DNA from: Siphonodentalium dalli
Lineage: Eukaryota > Mollusca > Scaphopoda > Gadilida > Siphonodentaliidae
Reading direction: 5' to 3'
NCBI GenBank assembly: GCA_032622095.1
Contig: CP136062.1
Location: 18,973,739-19,037,738, forward strand
Length of the DNA stretch: 64,000 nt
Shown here: positions 46,330 through 57,834 of the stretch, piece by piece
How the letters are laid out: the number at the start of each line of letters is the position of its first letter
Position numbering within the stretch: position 1 is the first letter of the stretch
The notes under the pieces: model-generated
Told to the model about the DNA's origin: nothing
What the model saw: the letters and a program-made list of their open reading frames with translations, nothing else
Databases searched by the model: none
Program-made: the position numbers and the translations under genes

Positions 46330-47885
46330 GATAATTTATATGGGTAGATAAATTATCAGCCGATATGTCCGCACGGTGTGTTGGTTTATATATGTAGATA
46401 AGTGTCAGTTGATATGTTTGCACAATGTGTTGGTTTATAAAAGGGATTGATAGCATGAATCCTAGTCTTATTTATAGACTAAAGTATGGTGTGTTCTCTT
46501 TGGAGCATGCAGTTTAGACTTGGTTTAAGTCTACATTGTTCATACAAAACGTATTTCTACCATGCAGGGACAAGTAAGTTTGTGGGTTGGGTTGCTTTAT
46601 TGTTTTTGTATATTTAAGTCAAATATGGAAACAACCCTGCAAGGCGGAGTCCAACCAGTCTCAAAATTGCTGGTACATACGTTGGTTAATATTTGTATGT
46701 ATGGTAATACATCAGAATTTACCAGAATATAATGTAAGTGTGGTACATCATGCCTTTACATGCCTTTTACAAGGGTGCGTCCTTTTTACAAGAGTAGCGC
46801 CCTGTAAATCATGGTTTACCTGGGTTTACCAGAGTAATTTTACAAGGACATGGGCGATAACTCTATTACACAATAGCACATTCCTTACGTAGTGTGTTTT
46901 ATGTATGCTTTGTGGGACCAAATACATATTGTGTTCGTTAATCAGTAAAACGCAATTGTGCCCTGTGTCATACTCAAAAGTGAACAGAATGGGACAAGAA
47001 TATTCCTATAAATAAGTAGGCTAAATCCATTTAACACTACACTGTATTAAATAGCCGTATTTTCAACAGTACTGAGAATACCGTTAATTTAACGGTATGT
47101 ACGGTAATATCTATATTTACAGTAATACTGTTAATAGCGCGTGCGGGCGCAATGTATTTTTGGGAAGGGTTTTCTTGCGTCGTCTGATCACCGATGCCAT
47201 TTTCTCGGATTGTGAAATCGTGTGTTAGTCAATCGTTTGGGGGAAAAACAGTTGTTGGGTTGTTCTTAGTGTGTTTGTCAAGGTTTTGTATTGAATAATT
47301 TATTGCTCATTGTTCGAAATCATGGTAGCTTCCATGATATTATTAAAATTTTAGATATTACGCCATTAACGGCCAAATTACAATCATCAATTGAACATGT
47401 TTGAATGTGAGATATGCAAATACGGAACGGAATTGCTGAATTTATATATATTTCACTATCAGTTGCGCCGACATATTCCAAATATTACGTATCCGGATTA
47501 TACGATCGTGGAATATACGGTGTATTGTATATTTGACGGTATTATTGTATAATTATACGATAGTGGAATATGCGGTGTACTGTAAATTTGACGGTATTAT
47601 TGTTAAATTATAAGGTAGTGAAATATACGGTGTACTGTATATTTGACGGTATTATTGTTTAATTGTACGGTAGTAGAATACGGTATACTGTCAATTATAC
47701 GGTAGACTACCGGCAACTGAGCTGCCGGTACTCTACCGTAAAAGAGTGACTTTTATGAGGGATGTGTTGGTTTATATGTGTAAATAAATTATCAGCCGAT
47801 ATGTCTACATGATGTGTTGGTTTATATGTGTAGTTGCATTAAATATGTAGATAAATTATCAGCCAATACCACAGAATTAAGCGCT
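46330..47885. repeat. ~50-bp repeat split by a MITE-like insert rich in ACGGTA words
   Basis: Units of the type tgttggtttatatgtgtaga, taaattatcagccgatatgt occur at 46335-46440 and again at 47760-47880. The sequence between them looks inserted. Its right part (about 47035-47755) is full of acggta/taccgt words, with a ~55-bp tandem unit repeated three times (47500-47690, tgacggtattattgt) and a final inverted pair (ccggcaactgagctgccgg). Exact ends and target duplication are unclear. Confidence 0.55.
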
Positions 47886-48506
47886 TAATTCGATTGTAAC
47901 GTGTTTTTATCTAGTTTTGACTTGACGAGACTCGGAGGGGTTAGAAATCTGTGAAGTATCCGACTTATTCGAGAGACATCAACTTGTAGAAATGAAGGCC
48001 TTTTGAGACTATATTCGGTGTTCAAAAGTAACTAATTTCTACGGATAGAAATGGACTTGAGTGGGTTTGTGGTATTATTTGTAAGATGAATTCTTCGCCG
48101 CACGGACAATCATACATTGCGGAAGAGACCGCATATAAGGACTCTGACTTATATTCTTATAAAAAGGTAACATAGCTTTTCGATTATAGCATACATTGTG
48201 ACATGAAATTGATTTTTTATAATAATATAAACACAACTTTCTCCCCCTTATGATTTCCCTACCACCACGTGAACGCGCCTCGTTGTTATAATCATTAATT
48301 TCGCGGTGGACACGGCCATTTTTGGTAGCCATTTACAATGTTATGAATACTCTTTAATGGTATGGTATTAATCAAAGAGCTCACACTAACTTAAGGGAAT
48401 TGCCGCAGCTCGGAACCATTCACCATAATTAATCTTGGAATTAATAATAATATCCACATCCCAACAGTACAGTTGCCTACATCGATACCATACCAGTAAC
48501 CATTCA
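47886..48506. other. No gene seen
   Basis: AT-rich; no supported exon. An 85-codon minus-strand frame (48332-48075) has no recognised domain. Confidence 0.4.
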
Positions 48507-48975
48507 TAAATGTGACCCGCCAAATCAAATCCAGTCGTAAGTCGGGATGTTTTTACCCTGTGCCAATGCATTCTCTTATATATGCGAGTCGACCATAGGT
48601 CGCCTCGCATATATAAGAGAATGCATTGGCCTAACAATTTTTTATCATTTTTTTAAAATAAATGTTTCTTACAATTTTTAGGACATAAAATAAAAAACAT
48701 CCATTACCCTGCAGGGAGCCCCACACATATATAGAAGCATATAGAAGAGTGTCGTCTGCTCATGTTTGTCTGGGGCTCTATATGGGTGAAATTATAAAAT
48801 TGTTAAAGAATAAAAGAACAAATTATTAAAATTGTAAAAAATTGTTAGGCCAATGCATTCTCTTATATATGCGAGGCGACCTATGGTCGACTCGCATGTA
48901 TAAGAGAATGCATTGGCACATGGTAAAAAAATCCCGACTTACGACTGGATTTGATATGGCGGGTCACAAATGTGT
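48507..48975. mobile_element. Inverted-repeat element with a palindrome in each arm
   Basis: Outer arms (about 48507-48562 and 48917-48975) are inverted copies: gtgacccgccaaatcaaatc versus gatttgatatggcgggtcac, continuing through cagtcgtaagtcgggat. Each arm then contains a 67-bp palindrome (48563-48629 reversed, 48850-48916 forward), followed inward by ctaacaattttttatc and its complement. The centre (about 48660-48800) is unique. The layout matches 45518-45877, pointing to one mobile family. The two mirrored 60-83-codon frames are by-products of the inversion. Confidence 0.75.
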
Positions 48976-49039
48976 TAATTTTGGTAGTTTTCCGAGCGAT
49001 GGTAAACATACAGGGGATATCTAGTGTTACTGTTATCAC

Positions 49040-50254
49040 TACACTGAGAACATTTCGAGTCAATGTGACTAACTTAGGGTCTATTAGTTACAAGCATTTG
49101 GGATCACTTTAACTAACCCACACCCTTCGGCGCGTCACATTGACAAGCTCTGGCGTTAGTCACAGTGACTAAGTTACCATGACTAACTCTGATTGAAACA
49201 CTGCCATGAATTATATTTAATATTTATTGCTAAATATTCAATTTCCACTTTATCGCAGTTCTATTGGATGTATATAATTGAACGAATGTGATGAGATGAT
49301 ATAATGGTATGTATATCAGAACTTCCCTCCCCACGAATGCTACACTTAGGATAAAAGGTTCTTATTCTATGACACCACAGGCACCTAGGAAACATAACTA
49401 GTTAGCAGGTCAGACACATCCTGAATTCCACTATTATAGTAGTATATGACCATTACTGTTTTGTGATTTAATAAAAGAGGGATAATACAAAATCATATTT
49501 CACGTAAATTATTGAAAATCAGTGTCGCACTAATTCGGTATTATACATATATTTTGTCCAGGATAATTACTAATCATGACGGCACACGATAAGCAACTCA
49601 ATTAGCATTCAATTAGTTTAAATTTTGTGAATGAAGGAGCGATTGAGTTATCCTGTGATTGTCATTTAGAAAGGAATATATTAGTAATATTATTGAATAA
49701 CAAAGCTGGCGCAAGAGATTGCACAACGAATTTTGTCGTCCTTCGCTGCGATATTGATAAGAGTGAAATTTGGCTGTGCACTGGTGTGCGCCGTCTTCTA
49801 TTCCCGACGCAAATACAGGAAACATGAATATGTTATGGTCATATACCACTATAATAGTGGAATTCAGGAGGTGCTTGACCTGGTTATATAGTTAACAGAC
49901 CTATACCACAAAATATTGTTATACCTCTCAATAGACCAGTACCGAAATCTGCTTTAGACAGTGGATTGAAAGTTTGTCCTGCTTTCAGTTTGGTATCTGA
50001 TTCTAGAGTATATATCATCTGGTTGAGTATTGAAATTATTTTGCATACAACTTCCACCAAATTGCATGTTCATCTTCTCAGATACATATTCGTTTTTTCT
50101 AACCATTCCTTAGTCGTTATGACATACATGACCCAAGTGATTGTGACTAATGTTATGACTTAGTCATTATGACTAAGTTAAGTTAGTCATCCTGGTCACA
50201 AACAATTGACTAACCTAAGTGAGTCAATTTGACTAACGTTTTTTCTTCAGTGTA
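49040..50254. mobile_element. MITE-like element with CACTGA ends and TA duplication, containing a second inverted-repeat element
   Basis: The left end reads TA-CACTGAGAAcattt (49040 on) and the right end has the complement of CACTGAAGAAAAAACGTTAG followed by TA (50254). The subterminal parts carry many gttagtca/tgactaac words in both orientations (49070-49190 and 50110-50237). Nested inside is a second inverted pair, about 49397-49457 and 49835-49894, sharing tgaattccactattatagt and its complement. Between these lies a stretch open on both strands (66 and 78 codons) with no recognised product. Confidence 0.6.
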
Positions 50255-50358
50255 GTACACAACCATGGCATAACGTAGATGGATATGGACAGTGCTGGAG
50301 ATGGGAGGGGGCGCCTTACAAGCCCATATGGTTTGAACGGTTAATTTGTTTGCCTTAC

Positions 50359-50403
50359 TTCGTCGTTAACCTTGAATTTTTCATCAGACGGCAAATCTTT
50401 AAC
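50359..50403 (-). CDS. Lipoxygenase exon (called exon 1 here, first seen in window), minus strand
   Basis: A 45-bp exon encoding VKDLPSDEKFKVNDE. It matches the lipoxygenase KDLPxDxxF motif that follows the N-terminal PLAT domain linker. The acceptor is TATATTGCAG|GTTAAA and the donor is GACGAA|GTAAGG. It joins in phase 0 to exon 2, giving FKVNDE-LQFAVMEKG where relatives have a continuous helix of the same length. The exon is short, so the evidence is weaker than for exons 3-5, but motif, both splice sites, phase and strand agree. The exons upstream of it (PLAT domain) were not seen up to 64000. Confidence 0.68.
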
Positions 50404-50974
50404 CTGCAATATAAGATGATACACACGGTTAGTAAAGTTTCTCAATTCATGGGACATCAGGTGCTAATAATTAGAAATCTGTACAGAAGCTGTATCTCTA
50501 ACCAAATTACTATTTCCATGGCTTCGGGGTAAACAAATATTTGATTCGAGTCGAGGAACACACACCCATCAAAGTTCAGAGTGATCAGATATCGATGTTT
50601 GAAATCTATTATTTTTCAACACCGATTAATTTAAGTGGCCCAGTAAACAGTCGAGAGAAGACGGTATCGGACCAAATTTCGGATGAAGATGGATAACTCT
50701 AAAATCAAGTGATATTTGAAAACAGGCATTATTTAGTTGAACAAAATGTTGATAAATAACAGGTTTTGGGCAATTTATCCTATAGTTGACTGTGGTTAGC
50801 ATTATTTTTGGGCAATTACTCGATTCTGATAACTGAAGCGGCATTTCAATAACTGTTGCTGTTGTTGAAATCTGATGATATCACATGGAGACCATCGTAT
50901 GGGATTGAGTACCTTTAACTTAAGTTTTAGCCACTAGGAAATAACTGTGTTTTCCTACATGTGTGTCATTTTTT
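50404..50974. other. Intronic sequence, no gene seen
   Basis: Non-repetitive AT-rich sequence between exon 1 and the 39-bp array. The frame at 50844-50626 (minus, 72 codons) has no recognised domain. Confidence 0.45.
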
Positions 50975-52335
50975 GTTTTTGAATAAGATGTGGCTATCTA
51001 GTTATTATTTTCTGTTTTGGCATAAGACGTGGCTATGTAGTTATTATTTTCTGTTTTGGCATAAGATGTGGTTATCTAGTTATTATTTTCTGTTTTGGCA
51101 TAGGATGTGGTTATCTGGTTATTATTTTCTGTTTTGGCATAAGATGTGGTTATCTAGTTATTATTTTCTGTTTTGGCATAAGATGTGGTTATCTAGTTAT
51201 TATTTTCTGTTTTGGCATAAGATGTGGCTATGTAGTTATTATTTTCTGTTTTGGCATTTGATATGACTCTGTACTTATTATTTTCTGTTTTTGGCATAAG
51301 ATGTGGCTCTGTAATTATTATTTTCTGTTTGGAAATAAGATGTGGCTCTGTACTTATTATTTTCTGTTTTGGCATAAGATGTGGCTCTGTACTTATTATT
51401 TTCTGTTTTGGCATAATATGTGGCTCTGTACTTATTATTTTCTGTTTTGGCATAAGATGTGGCTCTGTACTTATTACTTTCTGTTTTGGCATAAGATGTG
51501 GCTCTGTACTTATTATTTTCTGTTTTGGCATAAGATGTGGCTCTGTACTTATTATTTTCTGTTTTGGCATAAGATGTGGCTCTGTACTTATTACTTTCTG
51601 TTTTGGCATAAGATGTGGCTCTGTACTTATTATTTTCTGTTTTGGCATATGATATGGCTCTGTACTTATTATTTTCTGTTTTGGCATAAGATGTGGCTCT
51701 GTACTTATTATTTTCTGTTTTGGCATAAGATGTGGCTCTGTACTTATTACTTTCTGTTTTGGCATAAGATGTGGCTCTGTACTTATTATTTTCTGTTTTG
51801 GCATATGATATGGCTCTGTACTTATTATTTTCTGTTTTGGCATAAGATGTGGCTCTGTACTTATTATTTTCTGTTTTGGCATAAGATGTGGCTCTGTACT
51901 TATTATTTTCTGTTTTGGCATAAGATGTGGCTCTGTACTTATTACTTTCTGTTTTGGCATAAGATGTGGCTCTGTACTTATTATTTTCTGTTTGGACATA
52001 AGATGTGGCTCTGTATTTATTATTTTCTGTTTGGACATAAGATGTGGCTCTGTACTTATTATTTTCTGTTTGGAAATAAGATGTGGCTCTGTACTTATTA
52101 TTTTCTGTTTGGACATAAGATGTGGTTCTGTATTTATTATTTTCTGTTTTGGCATAAGATGTGGCTCTGTATTTATTATTTTCTGTTTTGGCATAAGATG
52201 TGGCTCTGTACTTATTATTTTTGTTTTGGCATAAGATGTGGCTCTGTACTTATTATTTTCTGTTTTGGCATAAGATGTGGCTCTGTACTTATTATTTTCT
52301 GTTTTGGCATAAGATGTGGCTCGTACTTATTATTG
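50975..52335. repeat. 39-bp minisatellite, open on both strands
   Basis: About 35 units of 39 bp (ataagatgtggctctgtact, tattattttctgttttggc). The period is a multiple of three and the unit lacks stops in several frames. This yields a 347-codon plus-strand frame with a 13-residue repeat (MWLCTYYFLFWHK), a 133-codon one, and a 333-codon minus-strand frame (KQKIISTEPHLMP). Without promoter, conserved flanks or codon pattern these are artefacts. The left end (50975-51250) uses variants tatctagttatt/tatgtagttatt. Confidence 0.93.
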
Positions 52336-52349
52336 GCTCTGTAATTATT

Positions 52350-55300
52350 GGTGTTGTATGCAATTGTATGTCCAGAGCTAAACTCTCCATGAATCCACTA
52401 ATTGAAGGTCCAGGAACAATATTTGGTTGGTAACACATTTCCCATTGCCGGCGAAATGGGTGAAATGGCCACGCCCTTTTTGCGCGAAGTACTACCATCC
52501 ACCGTGACTATATCTCCAGAACCGTTGGACATATGAGGTGGCCACATTGTGGGGGTTCAGTAATACGTTTTCATATTCAAAAGTCAATGTTTTTTAAGAT
52601 AATTGCCAAAAACCGATTTCAGCATGTTACGCACCACAATTATACAATACCACCAAGGCCACAACCTATGTATGACACTTTATCATATTGTCCCTGTTGT
52701 ACCTCTTGCATATTGTTCCTATTTGGGAACATGTATACATTATTGTGAAGCTAAGACATAATGCCACCTGTATGTGCCAAAATTGGAACTCCCCGTCCAA
52801 GATGGCCACCAAAATGGCGACCGGAAGTGGAATGTTTAAGTTGTTTACTAATATCTTTAAAATAAGTTTCTGTGGTTTGTAACTGATTGAGAATTGTGAC
52901 TTTATTTTGTATTTAGCATGTTAACTGACCATTGGAGCAATGAAATATGCTGTTCGTGTGGTCCACACCCTTTCCGATCACTCAAAAATTCGATTTTACA
53001 AAACTCGGTTTGTAACTGGTTGAGAATTGTGACTTTATTTTGTATTTAGCATGTTAACTGATCATTGGAGCAATGAAATATGCTATTGGTGGGGTCCACA
53101 CCCCTTCCGATCACTCAAAATTCGGTTTTAAAAAACGCGGTATAACATTTCACAAAAGATCCCCATTGGGATTCTAGTCATATTTCATCAAGAAGTGGGA
53201 AGAACTGTGCAATGTAAGTGATGCATTCTATATCTTATTGATATTCGAATTCAATGGTACCAAAATTGTCACTTTGTCTCAAAATGGCTGTCAAAATGGC
53301 CACCAAAATATGGAAAATGGTAATTATTATCCCAGCGTGCCATGCAACCGCTTACAAGTTATGGTGATGCACACAACTGACTATTCTGTCTTATATACAT
53401 TGAATACCAACATTTCTTATGCACCTTGATTTATTTTTACTATTTACTATTCTGAAATTACCAGAACTATGGGATTTTTCTATCACAAAAAGCATCAAAC
53501 TCGGCAAAAAATCACTTTTAATGTTTGGACCATTTTTCAAATAAAATAGAACTATCTTTGGTATCAAATGTTCTTTTTAATTTGATATGCCTTAAATGTG
53601 TCATAGTGTGTTGTTTTAGACAATATTACTCAAGATGACTTGCAAAATGGAAACCAAATTTGGTAAAAAGTTTATATTCCGAACATTATTTTCTGCTGTT
53701 CCGAAATGGTAGCAAATTGTAACTCACTTGGTTATTAAACATGCTACTTAATCAACTGACAACTGAATCTTATATTCTGGTTGTCCCAGAACCTTATGAG
53801 GCACAACACATTCATTTTAAGGGATGCAGTATGGATATTGCCGAACACCTCTTTTGGGATTCTGTCCATGTTTTTTAACGGAAACGGACAGAACGTTGAA
53901 ACTGAACTGAAAGGGATCATATTATGTGGCTACTCTGGCCCATTAGCATCAAAATTGATTAACTTATAAACTATTGTCAGGAAAACCGTTTTCTTCACAA
54001 TGCATATAAAACGCAATTAATGTGGAGAACACTCTGATATTACCTCTATCGATTAACATATTCTTGAGTTATTGTGGAAAGCGATAGTCACCCAAAGGTG
54101 CACCAGTACAAATCACACATGAGCATACAGTCACTCCATATATACATGGACACCACATAAATGGCCATATGCCACTCGCTGTATAGACATTCACCTCACC
54201 CATTACCATACAGCCACACTTGGGTTTACACATACACCAACGCATGGCCCTATAGCCGCAAATAACAATGCAGACACGTCAGGTATACTCCTACACCTCA
54301 CACGACCTGTATACATATACACTACATACATGAAATAAAGTAACCTCTTGTATACCTATTCGCCTCACCATAGGCCATACAGTCACTCCATGTATATTTA
54401 TTTGCCACATGCATAGTTATATAGCCACTAAAGATATACATATACACCCCATCGATAACCATACAGTCACTCCTGGTATACCTGTTCGCTACATCCATGA
54501 TCATACATAACTTCTTGTATACCTATTTGCCTCACCAGTGGTCATACAGTCTCACTCCCTGTATATATATACATATTTGCGACACCCGTGGCCATATGGC
54601 CACTCAAGGTATACATATACACCCAACCCACAACCATAGAGTCAATACAGGTATATACATATAGACCTCACCAATGGCTTTATAGCCCTCCTAGATATAT
54701 CAATGTCCCGTACCGCGCACACGGCCATTCATAAACTCCAGACTTGCATATACAACTGACCCATGACAATTCAGCCTCTCGCATAAACCACATTCGTGAT
54801 CATAGTCACTCCTTGTATATCAATTCACCCCACCATTAATTTTGCCATACTGTCAATCCATATATACATATTGGCCGTGCCATGACCATATAGTCACTCA
54901 TGCTATACATATATACCTCACATGACCACAGCGTCACTCCAGGTGTATATATACCTCATCAATGGCCATACAACCCTTCTAGATATACAAATACCCCGCA
55001 CACACGGTCATTCGTACACTTCAGACTTGCATATACAGCTCAACCGTGACAATTCAGCCATTCGCTGTATACTTATACACCCACTCCATGAGCATTCAGC
55101 TATTCACTGTATACTTATACGCAACACCAATGACAATACAATAGGCCCTACATATAAACATATACAACCCACCATCACCATGAGGTCACTCTCTATATAC
55201 ACTAGCCGCCAATGGCCATCAAAGTGTACACCAGGTATGCATATACATTTCAACAATGACCGTGCAGTCTTTCCATGTACACATATACACATTGCCCATA

Positions 55301-57152
55301 ACCATACAACCACACCCCATTTATCCATACACCCATCCATTACCATACATCCAACATATGTATACATATACACCCACCCATGACAATACAGCCAACCAAT
55401 GTACACCTGTATAGACCACCCCTGACCACGCAGTCACTCCATATATATATACACAGGACAGTGTAGCTGCTCTCGGTATGCACATACACCACTTCAATGA
55501 CCAGACAGCCACTCATTGTAAACATGTTCAACTCACACATGACCATACAGCTAGTCCTTATATACCTATACATCTCACCATGGACACCCCATCCATGACA
55601 ATATATTCACGCATTGCATAATTATTCACATAATTCATGAATACAATAACTCCATGTATACCTACTCACCTCGTGTATAACCATACAGTCAACAGACATA
55701 CACACTGTATTAAGTTGACCAATGTTGATGCTAATGGGCCAGAATAGCCACATAATATGATCCCTCTCAGTTCCGTTTCACGTTTTGCCCATATCCGTTC
55801 AAAAACAAGGAAGTTTTTGGCAAAATCCATAATGCATTCCTCAAAATGAACTTATCATTCCTCGTAGGGTATCGGGTCAACCAGAATAGAACATTTAGTT
55901 GATTAAGTAGCATGTTAGTCACAATTGATTATGTATACATATACACCACGTATATACACATATGTATATGTATATAATAATGTTTACCAAATTTGGTTGC
56001 CATTTTGGAAGCCATGTTGAGTAATTTTGTCTAAAACACCTCAGTGTGACACATGTAACGCATATCAAAACAATAAACATCTTTGATACCAAACATAGTT
56101 CCATTTTACTTTTAAAAAATGGCTCAAACCTGAACAGCGGTATTTTGCCGCTTTTGATATCAGGTTTGTGACAAAAAATTTCGAATAATTCTGGTAATTT
56201 CAGGTGTAACAAATACCCAAGGTGCATCACAAATGTTAGTAGTCAAGCCATATAAGACAGAATAGTCAATCGTGTGTATCACCACAACTTGTAAGCGGTT
56301 GCATGGCACGCTGTGATACTAATTACCATTTTCCATATTTTGGCGGCCATTTTGAGCCAAAGTAACAATTTTGGTACCATAGAGGTCGAATATCAATAAT
56401 ATATAGAATGCATCACTTACCTTGCACAGTTATTCCCACTTCTTGATGAAATATGACTAGAATCCCAATGGGGATCTTTTGTGAAATGTTATACCGCGTT
56501 TTGTAAAATCGAGTTTTTGAGTGATCGGAAGGGGTGTGGACCCCACCAATAACATATTTCATTGCTCCAATGGTCAGTTAACATGCTAAATACAAAATAA
56601 AGTCACAATTCTCAACCAGTTACAAACCACAGAAACTTATTTTAAAGATATTAGTAAACAACGTAAAAATTCCACTTCCGGTCGCTATTTTTACGGCCAT
56701 CTTGGACCGGGAGTTCCAATTTTGGCACATACAGGTGGTGTTATGTCTTAGCTTCACAATAATGTATACATGTTCCCAAATATGAACAATATGCAAAAGG
56801 TACAACAGGGACCATATGATAAGGTGCCATACATAGGTAGTGGCCTTGGTGGTATTGTATAATTGTGGTGTGTAACATGCTGAAATCGGTTTTTGGCTAT
56901 TATCTTAAAAACCATTGACTTTTGAATATTAAAACGTATTACTGAACCCCCACAATGTGGCCACCTCATATGTCCAACGGTTCAGGAGATATAGTCACGG
57001 CGGATGGTAGTACTTCGCGCAAAAAGGCCGTGGCCATTTCACCCATTTCGCCCGCAACGGGAAATGTGTTACCAACCAAATATTGTTCCTGGACCCTCAA
57101 GTAGTGGATTCATGAAGAGTTTAGCTCTGGACATACAATTGCACACAACACC
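52350..57152. mobile_element. 4.8-kb inverted-repeat element with ~1.4-1.6-kb arms
   Basis: The arms 52350-about 53956 and about 55717-57152 are inverted copies. The outer ends read GGTGTTGTATGCAATTGTAT and its near complement (gcacacaacacc at 57152). They share the whole run agagctaaactc... through ...gatcatattatgtggctac. The left arm carries a ~137-bp tandem duplication (about 52875-53010 and 53010-53140) present once in the right arm. The right arm has a short gtatacatatacacc insert near 55930. Mirrored 64- and 71-codon frames occur in both arms, with no recognised domain. No clear target duplication. Such long TIRs with a repeat-filled centre are typical of foldback-type elements or of a segmental inversion-duplication. 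Confidence 0.8.
54080..55690. repeat. Degenerate ~40-bp minisatellite in the centre of the inverted element
   Basis: Roughly 38 loosely conserved units built from tatacatatacacc, ccatgaccatacagtcactc and similar words. More degenerate than any other array here. It occupies the unpaired centre of the inverted repeat at 52350-57152. Frames of up to 153 codons across it are low-complexity artefacts. Confidence 0.75.
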
Positions 57153-57379
57153 ACCATGAGCTACTAGAGTAATTCGTAAACGTGTTTTATATAATCTGCT
57201 GGTATAAAATAATATATATGAGTCGAAGACATGTCCGGAAAAGTACTTCTATCAATTAATATTGATTTTAGATCTATATTTATTTGTATAATGCGATAAT
57301 CAAGATGGACATATTTTTGTTACTATTTCTAGAATTATTAGATAGAGTTATACTGAACGAACGCGAGCTAATTTGAAAA
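57153..57379. other. Solo flank of the 57-bp minisatellite, then nothing recognised
   Basis: At 57180-57245 the sequence tataaaataatatatatgag, tcgaagacatgtccggaaa resembles the right edge of the 57-bp array (34925-34975), so the same parent sequence exists here without amplification. Confidence 0.55.
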
Positions 57380-57665
57380 TTATTATTTCTGGCATAAAGT
57401 GATATGAAACATTCCAAATAGCAAATAGCTATAGAAATGGAGAATAATCATGCTCACATTAGTTATTTTTACGAATATTAATCCATATTGAGCACACACA
57501 CCCTCATTCTTATATATTAATTAGATGTAATGACGCTAGATTGCGAAATCGTTTGCGTTAGTTTATCGCCGATTGTTGAATCCCGAATTGAGATGTAAAT
57601 ATTTACAACTGAGCGGTTCAGATGATGTCTTCTATGGAGTGGTTTGGTCGATTTCTTTGAAATTT
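57380..57665. repeat. Diverged interspersed repeat, inverted relative of 37380-37860
   Basis: Reverse-complement matches in blocks with the sequence near 37500-37830, including cactccatagaa, gtaaatatttac and cggcgataaactaacg. Non-coding. Confidence 0.65.
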
Positions 57666-57834
57666 TCGGTGATGTTAGCAGAATATCCCCCGGTTGGTAT
57701 AGGGCCTAAGAACTAACTTATAAGTTTATCGCTTTTGAACAAGTCCATAATATGTCTTAAATCTATTTTTTAAGGATAAATGGCGATATATTCGACATAA
57801 GATGTCTTTTCTGCTTTAAAGATACCTTGTCCGA
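57666..57834. other. Spacer before the terminal satellite
   Basis: Short stretch without recognisable features. Confidence 0.4.

Noticed and set aside
51193-52344. 347-codon plus and 333-codon minus frames
   Set aside because: 39-bp stop-free repeat open on both strands; no independent coding evidence.
54922-55573. 153-codon plus and 63-100-codon minus frames
   Set aside because: Degenerate TATACATATACAC-type minisatellite; low complexity, no domain.
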